Shown: positions 10,404 through 21,157, counted from the stretch's first letter. The stretch: 64,000 nucleotides of DNA from Tillandsia leiboldiana (GCA_029204045.2 CM055066.1:51082998-51146997), one strand, 5' to 3'. Notes: generated by a model from the sequence alone, not told the origin. Translations and numbers: made by a program.

Positions 10404-12512
10404 GAGCTATTATCGAGCCGAACACGAGCGAGCTGACCACAGCTCGTGTTCGGCTCGTTTATTAAACGAGCTGAAAAATTCGGCTCGTGTTCGGCTCGTT
10501 TACTAAACGAGCAATTCGATCTCGAACTCATTTCGAGCCGAACACGAGCTGGCTCGCGAACAACAAGCTGGATTGCCACCCCTATATACAACGTAGCGGC
10601 CCTTAAGTAAGTTGCAACAGCAATAGTCTCTTCAACGTAATCATAGACTATCATCAAACCAAGCACAATTATTCAGTCAAAAGGATTACAAGCAGTACCT
10701 CCCCTCCAAGAAGAGCGCAATCGGACTGTTGGCATCCATCAACAATCCCCTTTATCACCTAAAAGATTACGGTGGAAATCCATTAGTTCAAATTTCAAAA
10801 TAACCAAACCAACATTGCAAAACCATCGCAGATGCAGTAATAAAAAAAAAAAAAAAAAAAAAAAAAAACAATTGATATTTTATAATACCTTCTCAGCAAG
10901 ATCGACATCGAGACGACTAGTAGCAAAGTAATCGAGAAAGAACAGGGGTCTTGCTCCAGACGTAACAATGTCGTTAACACTCATAGCGACCTTTCGGGAA
11001 GCATAAGAAACTGATGATTATCTGAAAAGATATGACAAATAATGAAGGGTTAATTGCATACGGCTCCCTGTAAACATATCGAATAGCAGATATATTCCTA
11101 CGAAGTTTAATTTTTCATATTTATCCCTTCAAAAGTCCAACGTTATTCATATATATCCCTCCGGTTTATTATCGTTAGTTCACTGTTTATTTTTTAACAG
11201 ATTATATGTAAAATGACAGTTTTGCGCCTTTTCAAAAATGTCCCTCCAAAAAATAATGCAGAAATATCTGAAAGGGTAAAAAAATAAATTTACCTCACTA
11301 ACTAATCAAGATTAAGTATTTAACCTATGGATAACTAAAATTTTCTAACAGAGATATACGGTAGGGATATATATGAATAACGTTGGACTTTTGAAGGGAT
11401 AAATATGAAAAGTTGAACTTTGTAGGGATATATCTGCTATTCGATATGTTTACAAGGAGCCGTATGCAATTAACCCAATAATGAACTTAGAAAGTTGCGG
11501 ATTATACCAGATCAATCCCGATGGTATCGTGGATACCGGTTTCAAACGCAAGCTTTAGTTTTGTACCCACGCCGTCAGTGCCGGCAACAAGGTAATCATC
11601 ACCTGTTCAAGGAGAAATAAATGTAGTGATAGTCAAATTTCATTACTTTATTGTATGTCATTTAAACTGCAAATTGCATTTCATAACATAAACTTTGATT
11701 ACATCTACAATAGAAGAACCAAAATTAAATATATGAAATCACAGTTCATCTTTCATGTCATCTCCAAAACATAAATTAGCAATCATGTTATTATACGACA
11801 ACCGAATCGATCCTTCCTAGTCCTTTTTGTTAGGAAAACAACACTGATGAGCTTCACAAACCAACCAAATTGAGAGGAAAAAAAAGAAGAGAGATTTTGG
11901 GCCTCAATAGAACCAAATTAAAGCTTGATGATCTAAACAAAACTTCACCATTAATCAAGCTACACTACAAAATCAAAATTTGTTTTTTTATCTGGCGTAA
12001 AGTTATATACGTTCTATAATTTTTAAATTTTTACCCAAAAAAAACCCTAAAAATCCTTCTTTTGGGCACAAAGCATGGAGAAAACAGTTCAAAATTCCAA
12101 ATTTGATACGGAAACAACAACAAAATTAAAAAGATTTTGACAAATAGAGAGATGGAGCAATACCCCAAGGGAAGAGGCCACCGAACCCTCCGATCCCCGG
12201 CGCCATCTTGGCGATCCTTTTCACCAGCTCCGCCCCGGCGTCGATGTCGACTCCGGCGTCCTTATACGTCAATCCCTTACCTCCTCCTCCTCCTCCTCCT
12301 CCTCCTCCTCCTCCTCCTCCGCCATTAGAGCACGCGATGCTCGACCTCCGCATCCTTCTCCTGCTCCCCCTCCCCTCGGCCGCCTCCGCCCGCGGGAACG
12401 AGACCCGGTTCGGCGCCGCCTCCGCCGAAGGCCGCCGAGCGCCGGGCCTCGTCGGCGGCGGCGCCGCCACCGGCCCGAGGAGGCCATCCGCCGCCGTAGC
12501 TCCCGCGTGCAT
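5706..12512 (-). CDS. PUR5: Phosphoribosylformylglycinamidine cyclo-ligase (AIR synthetase), plastid
   Basis: Catalyses ATP-dependent closure of FGAM to aminoimidazole ribotide, the fifth step of purine synthesis, which in plants occurs in plastids. Eight exons on the minus strand: 12512-12164, 11602-11508, 10990-10889, 10758-10699, 9444-9272, 7385-7274, 7189-7031, 5876-5706. All junctions are GT-AG and the phases give 406 aa ending at TAA. PurM hallmarks are visible: GTDGVGTKLKLA (residues about 125-136), NDIVTSGARPLFFLDYFATS, GCQQSDCALLGGETAEMPG, GLPSSGVHSNGFSL and HITGGGFTDNIPR. Residues 1-80 are Ala/Arg/Ser-rich, fit a transit peptide, and contain 15 consecutive glycines (64-78) from a GGA microsatellite. 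Length suits plant PUR5. Introns 2, 4, 5 and 7 are largely transposon sequence; family A fills 430 of the 517 bp of intron 2. The identification is firm; the exact transit cleavage site is unknown. Confidence 0.96.
6184..6934. mobile_element. Family A Mutator-type MITE, split by a hAT MITE
   Basis: Left end GAGTTAATTGCATACAG at 6184, right part ATTTGCTATTCGATATG near 6901-6920. The copy is interrupted by the hAT-type MITE at 6288-6631 and its far right end is eroded. It lies in PUR5 intron 7, less than 100 bp from exon 7. Confidence 0.75.
6288..6631 (+). mobile_element. hAT-type MITE (family hAT-2) inside family A MITE
   Basis: Ends are CAAAGATTTAAG and CTTAAAACCTTG, inverted repeats of each other. 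Flanks are CCGCTAGG (6280-6287) and CCGCTATG (6632-6639), an 8 bp target duplication with one mismatch, as expected for hAT transposition. Subterminal DNA is rich in GGCACGG/CCGTGCC words. The other copies at 35091 and 53222 have perfect 8 bp duplications. Confidence 0.85.
7493..8308. mobile_element. Mutator-like element (family D type ends) hosting a family A MITE
   Basis: Left end GGCTAAAATACAAAAAATTC, right end TTTGTAATTTACCC. A 9 bp direct repeat TAAATAAAA flanks it (7484-7492 and 8309-8317), the hallmark of Mutator-like transposition. A complete family A MITE (7728-8154) sits inside, so the family A insertion is the younger. Located in PUR5 intron 5. Confidence 0.85.
7728..8154. mobile_element. 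Family A Mutator-type MITE
   Basis: Begins GGGTTAATTGCATACGG and ends CCGTATGTAATTAACCC. The inverted ends extend over about 110 bp. Flanking A/T-rich 9-mers TTAAAAAAA and TAAAAAAAA agree at 8 of 9 positions. It is nested in the element at 7493-8308. Confidence 0.88.
8547..9137. mobile_element. Family B Mutator-type MITE carrying telomere repeats
   Basis: Begins GGGGCAATTTCCTAC and ends GGCAATTATCCC, with a perfect 9 bp target duplication AATATTAAT (8538-8546 and 9138-9146). The outer parts match ordinary family B copies, but the centre (8738-8937) is replaced by CCCTAAA-type telomere repeat, joined on the right through CCCGGGCAAAATAGG. The copy at 61317-61941 has the same junctions in the opposite orientation. 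Located in PUR5 intron 5. Confidence 0.92.
8738..8937. repeat. Interstitial telomere-type repeat (CCCTAAA)n
   Basis: About 200 bp of CCCTAAA units with frequent variants such as CCCTAAAA, CTCTAAA and ATCCTAAA. It lies wholly inside the MITE at 8547-9137. The degenerate units indicate it is not a chromosome end. Confidence 0.97.
10096..10584. mobile_element. hAT-type MITE (family hAT-1)
   Basis: Ends are TAGGGGTGTCAACGAGCC and GGATTGCCACCCCTA. A perfect 8 bp target duplication TATACAAC lies at 10088-10095 and 10585-10592. Subterminal regions carry many copies of CGAGCCGAACACGAGC in both orientations, which can fold into long hairpins, and the centre is (TA)n. Located in PUR5 intron 4. Other copies are at 19142 and 57582. 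Confidence 0.93.
11047..11476. mobile_element. Family A Mutator-type MITE, intact
   Basis: Begins GGGTTAATTGCATACGG and ends GTATGCAATTAACCC, with a perfect 9 bp target duplication AATAATGAA (11038-11046 and 11477-11485). This is the clearest proof that the family is Mutator-like. It makes up most of PUR5 intron 2. Confidence 0.93.
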
Positions 12513-12594
12513 CGTCGTCGCGAAGATGGGGGTTTTAGGGCGACGAGGGTTTAAAGTTTTGAGGCTTTCGCGGGACAGAGAAGTAACACTGCTC

Positions 12595-13020
12595 TAGGGA
12601 TGCGAATGGTTACGGTATTCGAAATTTTATTCGAATCGAATTTAAAAAATTTATCTCATATTAAATAAATATAAAATTGAATATAAATATAAAAAATAAA
12701 AATTTTATGAATTTAAATTTAAATATAAATTTTGATAGTATTAAATTCGATCTCAACTCGAATTAATTTTACATTATATAATATATATCTATATAAATAT
12801 TTAATATTATATTTATATTTATATTTAAAAAATTAAATTTAATATAATATATTTTAAAATATTGTAAAAATAAAAAAAAAAATTATTGTTTCAGATTTAA
12901 ATTTTTTAATTTAATTTCAAATTTAAATTTTAAATTTTAAATCGAACTCGAATTTGAATATAGTTGGGTTCCAATTCAGAATTTTAAAATTCCATCCCGA
13001 ATCCGATGGTTGACATCCTA
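12595..13020. mobile_element. AT-rich hAT-like MITE in PUR5 5' region
   Basis: Ends are TAGGGATGCGAATGG and GTTGACATCCTA, inverted relatives of each other and of the element at 31164-31640. The flanks (CACTGCTC and ACTGTATC) are only partly alike, so the target duplication is uncertain. It begins 83 bp upstream of the PUR5 start codon, so it lies in the 5'UTR or core promoter. Confidence 0.65.
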
Positions 13021-13607
13021 ACTGTATCTAAGTACTAAACCACAGTGGAGAGTGGATAAAATGCACGGACACCCCTCGACTATAGGCTATTCTGAAATAG
13101 CACCCTCAACTTCTATTTTTTATTCATTTAAATTTCTCTGCTTAATTTAATTAAAAATCTAATCAAATGTAGTAACTCTTAATTTGGTGAAATCACCTAT
13201 GACGAATTTGATAAAACCTCCATAAATTTTTTTTTTTTTGAGTAAAATCACACAATTTCAAAAACTGAGTTGAATAGGGATCTCAATCAAAAAACAAACA
13301 AAGTTGAGGGGCATCTCTATCAATGTGACCACAATTTATTAAAAATCCAATTTTTTAGATCTTTGAGAAAAATCAACAAATCCTTTCATGCACAGAATAC
13401 ATTTCATTCTCAAACAATCCAAAGATAAAGCGCAGCAACAACAACAACAATCCGAAACACCGATTAATTACAACGGAAAGTAAATTTACGAAGAAATAGA
13501 TGCGGAATTTGAACGGCGGATAACACAGATTAATACACACAGCTTAACATTTTAATCGCAATCGCGATAGATCAGCAGGAGTTTCACTTGTTCTCGAGAA
13601 GATTTGC

Positions 13608-16600
13608 TCACTCCGTCCAAAATTTGACGAAAGCATCGACAATTGCCTTTACGGTAGCCCAAAATGGGTTCGCTTCGTTCCGCACTTCGTCAGCGGTTTT
13701 ACTCCTGCAACGATAACATAAAACTTTGCTGAGTCAGAACAACTCCAAACCGAGAACATTTCTCAAACTCTGCCCCGCTGACAGAAAGCTATCTGGCACA
13801 TAAATCGATCGACTGATTATACGGCGTTCTATGGACCAAAAAAGTTTTATTCTGAGCGGAATGACTGTCGATAAAGTAGTACTTCTGATGCAAGAGCAGC
13901 AAGTCAGATTAGGCCTAAGCAAAACCTGGGTAGGATATGTTGGATCGTTGGCGCTAACCAAAAGCTCGAGCTGTTAGAAATACGCAATCAATTCACTTAA
14001 AGTGTACAGATACAGCGCCCACGGGTCTCGACCGAACTCAACCCACCTGGACGTTGGGTCTATTGTTGGGCCTCTTGCCGTTAGGTCTATTGTGGACCGC
14101 AGCCCCACTCAACTTATTGGGCTCACCCAACTCAACTTATTAGTCTCCTGACCCTATTGTCACGAGGCAGGAAGTTGGACCTATTTAACCCATAAATAAA
14201 TATGCAACAATCCCCCTCCCAACACCTGCACCGTGTGGGAATCGAACCCGTGCCACTGGTTCCGATACCACTTGTTGGATCATTGTCACTAACCATTAAT
14301 CCAAAAAACTCAAGCTACTAGAAATACGCAACCAATTTACTTAAGTATACAGATACAGCGCCCACGGGTCTCGACCGGACTCAACCCATCTAGACGTTGG
14401 GTCTATTGTTGGGCCTCTTGCCGTTAGGTCTATTGTGGACCGTAGCCCCACTCAATTTATTGGGCTCACCCAACTCAACTTATTAATCTTCTGGGCCTAT
14501 TGTCACGAGACAGGAAGTTTGACCTATTTATCCAACCCAAGTCTATCTAAAGTCTGATGCTGGCAAATAAATCCAGTTAATTTGGATTGTTGTAAAACAA
14601 ATTGAGCCAAACCAAACCATAAATTATACAGATTGCCCCAGCTCTCAAATACACCGACAGGAACGTACGGAACCGTCTCAAAACAGATCCACATGAAAAG
14701 TTAGAAGCGCCGAGCTTCAGATGCTTCTCAAAGCACAGTATCGCTTATGTAACTATATATACAAGTTTAAATCTTGTTGCGTGGATTGCGAAAACAAGTT
14801 CTTACCTGCTAATCTCAGAGGTACTGCTGGAAATAATATCTTCATGCTCGGCTTCGCCTTCTGTACCCTGCTGTACTTCCTTTAAAGTAGGCGAACTTGA
14901 ATTCACAAACTCGCGTTCAGCTTCCTATTTATAGAGAAAGAAAAAAACTGTGATAACATAACCTGGAATGGCATTGTAAACGAAAAAACTTCATTACCCC
15001 TTCTAGATACCAATAACAACAACAGAAAAATATGTGAGAACTAAATCTCGTCTCACCTTAGTCATCGTTGCTCCAGATGGAGGCACAAATTGTTGTGACG
15101 ATGAAGCACTCTGTTCTTTTGCTTCCTCAGAACGAACGGCATTAGACTCGAATCTATTTATGATGGCATCTCCATTGGCAGACATGGAGGGGACTTCAAC
15201 CTTCTCTGCTGATTCTTGCATTTCAAATACTTTCTTTGAGCTGCAAGAACTAGTCTCAGTAGAAGAGGCAGAAAAAGAGAACTGTGAGGACGAATCATCG
15301 ATCGACGGATCGGATGCATAGGTTACAGCAATCATGTCGTCGTCTCTTCTGCTAGTCTGAGATACACCACTGCTTTCTGCAGAGAGCTCTGCTCCTTCCA
15401 CCGTCATGTGAATTCCATTTCCAAGATCATCATCATCATCATCATTCAGAACCATTGCTCTTTTTTGGTCAGCATCACACGTGGAATAAACCGAAGGAAG
15501 TTTCCACTCGGCCTTGTATGTTTTGTCATTCTGCAAACCACCCTGAGTTTCAAAATTATTTAATTCAAGCGCTCCCAAATTGTCATCGGTCCTTACAGTT
15601 GGTTTTCCAAGGTTTGTGTCGCTACACACTGCGTCCGCTAAACTACCATATTGGTCTGCATGCTCTGCATACTTAGTAATGCCCATCTGTGATTGTTCGG
15701 ATGATTTACCAACAGAAACTCGCGCAAGGGTTAAAACATTTGGATACAATGCAATTTTTTTCTGGCTATCGAAATCTGATAGTTCATAGCTTTCTTCATT
15801 TTGATGCTGGCCAGTCGTTGGCGAGACTTCCGCGTTGTTATGATGTATTTCGCCCGCATTAAAAGATTCAGGTAACGAAACTGGAGGATCTTCGCAATCT
15901 TCCAGATTGAGTGTTTTTAAACTCAAACTGCCAGGGCCTAGCACTTTATTTTCCTGAATAATATCTCGCACAATCTCACGAATTGTATAAAAAGACCCAC
16001 CGACTTCCTTGTGCGTGAGGTTAAGCGAAGGAAAATTCCCTTTGTTCACGCCGCGATACCTGAACAAAATTCATATGCGCATTAAATCCTACAAAACCTC
16101 TAGAATATGAAATGATAATTGAATAATGTCAAGATTACGCCGTGATCTAAAGTGCCCTCACGATTGGGTTCGGCAAGTGAACGGAGAGAAATTAAGAAGT
16201 GGATAGGATTCAAATTTATTGTGCCGAAAAAAGGCATTCAGTCATTGGATACTTAACGTCTGCTTATACATTGTGCTCTATGTTAGATCTTTAGTTGGTT
16301 TCCGGCACGGTCCGTAAAGAAATTCACATTTTCTAAGAGGGACCTTTTTAATCTTGTATTTAGATTGCTGAACAACTTGTAAATTAGTTTTCCCGAGGTA
16401 TCATGATTTGTCAGGATTGCCAAAAAGTTCTTCGTACACTCTACGGCGTGTAAAACTGAACTCATAAGCAAGTTCAAGTTCCTACAGTCAAGGTGTCGGA
16501 TCGTTGGCGCTAACCATTAATCCCAAAAGCTCGAGCTTTTAGAAATACGCAACCAATTCACTTAAAGCGTACAGACGCAGCGCCCACGGGTCTCGACCGG

Positions 16601-17009
16601 ACTCAACCCACCTGTACGTTGGGTCTATTGTTGGGCCTCTTGCCGTTAGGTCTATTGTGGACCGCAGCCCCACTCAACTTATTGGGCTCACCCAACTCAA
16701 CTTATTAGTCTCCTGGACCTATTGTCACGAGGTGGAAGTTGGACCTATTTAACCCATAAATAAATAGCCAACACAAAGAACAAAACTCAACATCTAGGAG
16801 ATACAAAAAGGAAGATAAACATGGAAAAGTAACTGCCGAAACCAAGCTGAGCTTAGTTTTCAGAGAGTTGATTACTTGGTTATAAAAGACTCGACCATTG
16901 CTCGTCTCTCCTCTTTTGTTCGCCGACGGCGAGGCTTCTTTTCTTGCGAACTACTGCATCTAGCAGGAGCAAATCTTTGCCCAATACAGCTGACATTTCC
17001 AACCTGCAT
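13608..17009 (-). CDS. Plant-specific putative DNA-binding protein, At3g52170-like
   Basis: Four coding exons on the minus strand: 17009-16876, 16059-15057, 14924-14806, 13704-13608, all GT-AG, in phase, 450 aa ending at TGA. From memory it resembles Arabidopsis At3g52170, annotated only as DNA-binding; the biochemical role is unknown to me. The N-terminal region is the conserved part: a basic stretch KKPRRRRTKEERRAMVESF (about residues 24-42), then NKGNFPSLNLTHKEVGGSFY and REIVRDIIQENKVLGPG. The middle (about 100-400) is low-complexity, Ser/Asp/Glu-rich and probably disordered, with six consecutive Asp from an ATC repeat. The C-terminus ends VKFWTE. The start is the first ATG after an acceptor at 17039/17038, implying a 5'UTR intron. 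Intron 4 holds a complete TRIM and intron 2 a solo TRIM LTR. Confidence 0.9.
13938..14536 (-). mobile_element. Two-LTR TRIM element (family T1), slightly truncated
   Basis: Reverse-oriented copy of the TRIM at 41971-42597. LTRs are at 13938-14209 and 14273-14536, with an internal segment of 63 bp (14210-14272) that read in reverse has the primer binding site AGTGGTATCGGAACC, a B-box-like GGTTCGATTCC and a purine tract. The outer end of the LTR at 14273-14536 lacks about 16 bp, and no clear target duplication remains. Located in intron 4 of the At3g52170-like gene. Confidence 0.85.
16494..16773 (-). mobile_element. Solo LTR of TRIM family T1
   Basis: A single 280 bp LTR in reverse orientation, from TGTCGGATCGTTGG to ATAGCCAACA. 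Flanks CAAGG and CAAAG agree at 4 of 5 positions, consistent with a 5 bp target duplication. There is no internal domain, so it is likely the product of LTR-LTR recombination. Located in intron 2 of the At3g52170-like gene. Confidence 0.85.
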
Positions 17010-17082
17010 GATGCTCGAAAGGGACACTAAGCCAAAACCTGCAAAGAAAACTAAAGATATAAGGTGCATTGCTGCAAACTAC

Positions 17083-18600
17083 GAACATATCAACAGAAAC
17101 AGCAACACAAACACACATACAATGAGATCAACAAAACATAAGCATAAAATTTTCAAGTTTCCAACCAGCATAGCGTGATAATTCTCTTCCAATGCATTGT
17201 ATGGCATGTTGATTAAATTCAAAATCTATATTTATTTTAATTTTTTATTTTTTATTTTATTTTGTTTTTTTTTATTTTATTTTTTTAACGCGCAACGTTC
17301 GCGCGTAGCGCCCGTTACGCACTGGCGTTACGCGGCTACGCGCTACGCGGCTACGCGCGGGTGGTACGCGTCGCGCCCTTACGCTCCGCTCCCCCGCGTT
17401 AATTAGAACATGGGTAACGTTCTAATTAACGCGGCCAACGTGTTCTTGTGGGCATGCAATATATATATACATATATATAGGTGCAGAGGGTAGGACTGTG
17501 GATGTGGGTGTTTTTCTTTTTTTTTCTTTTTTTTAGAGAGAAAATTTTGATACTTGAGAAATTTTGTAGTTGATTTTATTTTGGATGTTGAAGAAATTCC
17601 GTCGACCTCTTCCGCGTTCGTGTCCGTAGGAGGAGGAATTCCGGTCGTATCTTGGGACGGTGTTTTCGATTAATTCCGCACGAAGGAGGGAAATACGCCT
17701 TAGGACAGTGCCTCGCGCGCTTCCGGATCACTTCGTCGTATATTTTGGATTTAGCGATTATCTGTAAGTCTAATTTATTTTGTTATCACAAATAATTAGT
17801 TGAATTTTAATAACAATCAAGATTTTGTTGTGGGTAATTCCCAACATGGCATACACAAGACACCAAAAAAGAGAAATATGATATTAAAAAAAGAGAACAA
17901 ATTTAAACCCTAGTTGAACCTCACTACTTGTGGGATGGATTCTACATAATAGAGATGTATGTTTCTATAAATTTGAACCCTAAATTACCTTAATTTCGAA
18001 GCTTCAGAGATCAAATTAGCGCAAAATACAAACATATCAGCAGAAACAGCAACACAAACACACATACAATGAGATCAACAAAGCATAAGCATAAAATTTT
18101 CAAGTTTCCAACCAACATAGCGTGATAATTCTCTTCCAATGCATTGTATGGCATACACAAGACACCAAAAAAGAGAAATATGATATTAAAAAAAGAGAAC
18201 AAATTTAAACCCTAGTTGAACCTCACTACTTGTGGGATGGATTCTACATAATAGAGATGTATGTTTCTATAAATTTGAACCCTAAATTACCTTAATTTCG
18301 AAGCTTCAGAGATCAAATTAGCGCAAAATACAATAATATCAGCAGAAACAGCAACACGAGCACACACAAGCATAGAATTTTCCAGTTTCAAACCAGAATA
18401 GTGTGATAATTCTCTTCCAATGCATTGTATGGCATACACAAAACACACACACAAAAAGATAGAGAAATTTAATATAAAAGGAAAGCAAATTGAAACCCTC
18501 ACTACTTGTGGAATGGATTCTACATAATAGCAATGTATGTTTCTATAAATTTGAAACATAAAATTACCTTAATTCCGATGCTTCAGAGTTCAAATTAGGG
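17083..18600. repeat. Three tandem copies of an approximately 308 bp intronic segment
   Basis: Copies start near 17083, 18026 and 18334 (AACATATCAGCAGAAACAGC or close variants) and include TAATTCTCTTCCAATGCATT. Copies 1 and 2 are nearly identical; copy 3 is more diverged. Copy 1 is split by the solo LTR at 17207-17846. The array sits in the inferred 5'UTR intron of the At3g52170-like gene. Confidence 0.9.
17207..17846. mobile_element. Solo LTR of an LTR retrotransposon (640 bp)
   Basis: Begins TGTTGATTAAATTC and ends GTAATTCCCAACA, giving TGTTG...CAACA termini. A perfect 5 bp target duplication TGGCA lies at 17202-17206 and 17847-17851. It contains a palindromic-looking GC-rich stretch of repeated CTACGCG words (about 17310-17390) and a TATATATA stretch near 17460. 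There is no coding region or second LTR. The terminal bases are Copia-like, but the superfamily cannot be settled from an LTR alone. Confidence 0.92.
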
Positions 18601-18805
18601 TTCGTCCCGATCGATGCGACCTCCTACGTCTCATCTCTCCCCTTCCATTGAGCTTCCTCTTCCTCTCTAGTCCATTTCCTCCTGTTGAAACGGATCAAAG
18701 ATGAAGTAGATGAGGCGGAGAGCGCCTCCGCCGCCGCCGAAGCCGCCGCCGCCGATCTGGGTGGTGGCTAGGGTTTTGGGAGAGGAGTGGGGTTTAGGGT
18801 TTAAC

Positions 18806-18844
<39 letters not shown>

Positions 18845-18970
18845 GAACAAAGACGAAGGGGTTTTGGGGAATTATATTGAGGTTTTGAGATTTTATTTGG
18901 GTTTGGTTCTGGTTCTATAAACCCGTACCCGAAACCCAAAAGCGATTCAGATAAGCCAAGTACAAGCAAC
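18600..18970 (-). promoter_or_regulatory. Probable 5'UTR exon and promoter-proximal region of the At3g52170-like gene
   Basis: Read on the minus strand this region is pyrimidine-rich with a (CT)n run (18808-18841) and a telo-box-like AAACCCTAAA (18793-18802), both common near transcription starts of plant housekeeping genes. The coding part starts only at 17009, after an acceptor at 17039/17038, so an upstream non-coding exon here is likely. Exact transcription start and donor site are not determined. Confidence 0.5.
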
Positions 18971-19421
18971 GCTGCAAGATAGAAACAACCCGAAAAGGAT
19001 TGAAGAAGGATCCAATGCCCGATAATCTTAGACCGTGTTTGATTCGGGGTATAAGGGCATGTTTGGTTGTATACATTTTTAACTACAGTACAGTTGAAAA
19101 TATATATATAATTATAAATTTTTTATTTAGTTTGGTGTAGTTAGGAATCTCAACGAGCCGAACACGAGCGAACTGGAATCGACTCGTTTATTAAATAAGC
19201 CGAACACGAGCTAGCTCGTTTAAATATCGAACTGAAAAATTTGGCTCGTGTTCGGTTCGTTTATTCACGAGCCGAACACGAGCTGGCTTGCGAACAACAA
19301 GTTTGATTTTCATTCTTACTATTAGCTATAAAATTTAAAAAAATAAAATAAAATAAAATTTTAATATAATAATTAAAATTTATAAAACATTGATGACCGT
19401 TTAAAATCTATAAATATATAT

Positions 19422-20692
19422 AGAATTAGGTTGAAATACTATCGATATATAAGTCATTGGTGCTATCAAATTTTTAGTCTTTGGATTAAAAGATGTGTGG
19501 TTAGGATGATAGTAGTCCCCTAGGCCCTGTTTGGAATGGGGTTAGAACAAGGAATAAGGGGGATATCTCCCTTATTCTACCAAACGCATCAAGAATTATT
19601 CGGTACAGTAGTTCTAGTACAAACAGAATAAGCTGGAACAACAGTTCTTACCCATTATTTTATAAATTTTTTTTTTACCAAACTACCCCTCCTCCCCTCC
19701 TTTCTCCCTTCCCAATACACTCTCATCATCACAAATCCCTCTCTCTCCTCTCTCTCTTTTCCTTCTTCCCAATGCACTCTCATCATCACAAATCTCTCTC
19801 TCTCCTCTCTCTTTTTTTAATTTAATTGAATGTTAAATTAAATATTATTTTTAAAATTTTAAAAATTTTATTTTGATTTTGATTTTATCATAATTTTTGT
19901 AAGGCTTTAAATTTTAAAATTTTATATTCGAAATTTTAACTTTAATTTAAACAAATAAAATGTTAAATTAAATATTATTTTCATAAAATATAATTTGAAA
20001 TTTGATTTTGATTTTGATTTTGATTTTGATTTTGATTTTGATTTTAATTTTATCTTAATTTTTGTAATGCTTTAATCCATTAATTAAAACGAAGAAAGTA
20101 AAAATTATTATTTGAAAATTAAAAAATTTTATATTTAAAATTTAGAATTTAAAATTAATATTATAAAATTTTAAATTTTAAAATTTAAATGTTGAAATTT
20201 TATATTTAAAATTTAAAATTTAATTTGAGAAAATAAAATGTTAAATTAAATATTATTTTTAAAAAATGTAATTTGATTATGATTTTGATTTTATCTTAAT
20301 TTTTTAAAGCTTTAATCCATTAATTAAAACGAACTAATTAGATTTTAACAATTTTTATCACATATTAAATCTTGAGGGTAAAAAGGTAAATTATTCCAAC
20401 CTAATCTCTTTATTTTTCTTATTCTCTATTCTCATACCAAACATAAAATCTCTTATCCCTAAAATCATTCCAAACACTTTTTTACAGTAGTTTCGTATTT
20501 TATATTTATCCCTGGAATAGCTAGTTCTGTCTTATCCTATTACCAAACAGGCCCCTAGGGTTTACTAGGTGGTTGGTTGAATAGTAAAAATTTTAGAGGA
20601 CACCTATAATCCCAACCGCATATCTTTTCATCTAAGGGCTAAAAATTTGATAGTACCAATTACTTGGTGTTATCGATAGTATTATAGCCGGA

Positions 20693-20694
<2 letters not shown>
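19422..20694. mobile_element. MITE with ACTATCGATA ends, nested in hAT-1
   Basis: The left end around AATACTATCGATA and the right end TATCGATAGTATTATAGC are inverted copies, continuing inward with TTGGTGCTATCAAATTTTTA and its complement AAAAATTTGATAGTACCAA. Borders are approximate. It is interrupted by the element at 19523-20554. Confidence 0.7.
19523..20554. mobile_element. Third-level nested element with GGCCCTGTTTGG ends
   Basis: Ends GGCCCTGTTTGG and CCAAACAGGCCC are inverted repeats. A 3 bp CTA flanks it (19520-19522 and 20555-20557), compatible with PIF/Harbinger-like insertion, though the usual TTA/TAA is not seen. The interior is AT-rich with an (ATTTTG)n run near 19996-20045 and has no coding region. 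Confidence 0.7.
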
Positions 20695-20765
<71 letters not shown>

Positions 20766-20946
20766 GAGCTGTTATCGAGCCGAACACGAGTGAACTGACC
20801 ACATCTTTTGTTCGGCTAGTTTATTAAACGAGCTAAAAAAATCGGCTCGTGTTCGACTCGTTTACTAAACGAGCGATTCGATCTCGAGCTCATTTCGAGC
20901 TGAACGTGAGCTGGCTCACGAAAAGCGAGCTGGATTGCCACCCCTA

Positions 20947-21120
20947 ATTATAGTTAGACCCAACTGCCGCAGTTGTATTCGTATGAGAAGTCCAACTGAT
21001 GGAGTTGGTATTACAGTCAAATTGATTATAGTGCCAACTGTAGTAGTTGGACCGAAGTCGACTCATCCGTTTCAAATAAAAAGGCCAACATCTTTCAAAA
21101 ATACAAAACAATGCCATTAA

Positions 21121-21157
<37 letters not shown>

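Larger units (their letters stand above)
19142..20946. mobile_element. hAT-1 MITE containing two nested insertions
   Basis: Ends are TAGGAATCTCAACGAGCC and GGATTGCCACCCCTA. The flanks GGTGTAGT and ATTATAGT agree at 5 of 8 positions, so the target duplication is eroded. The centre holds a second MITE (about 19422-20694), which in turn holds a third (19523-20554). A 60 bp (TA)n follows at about 20698-20762. Confidence 0.85.

Noticed and set aside
17310..17400. GC-rich CTACGCG repeats as a separate regulatory element or gene start
   Set aside because: They lie wholly inside the solo LTR with a TGGCA duplication, so they belong to the LTR.
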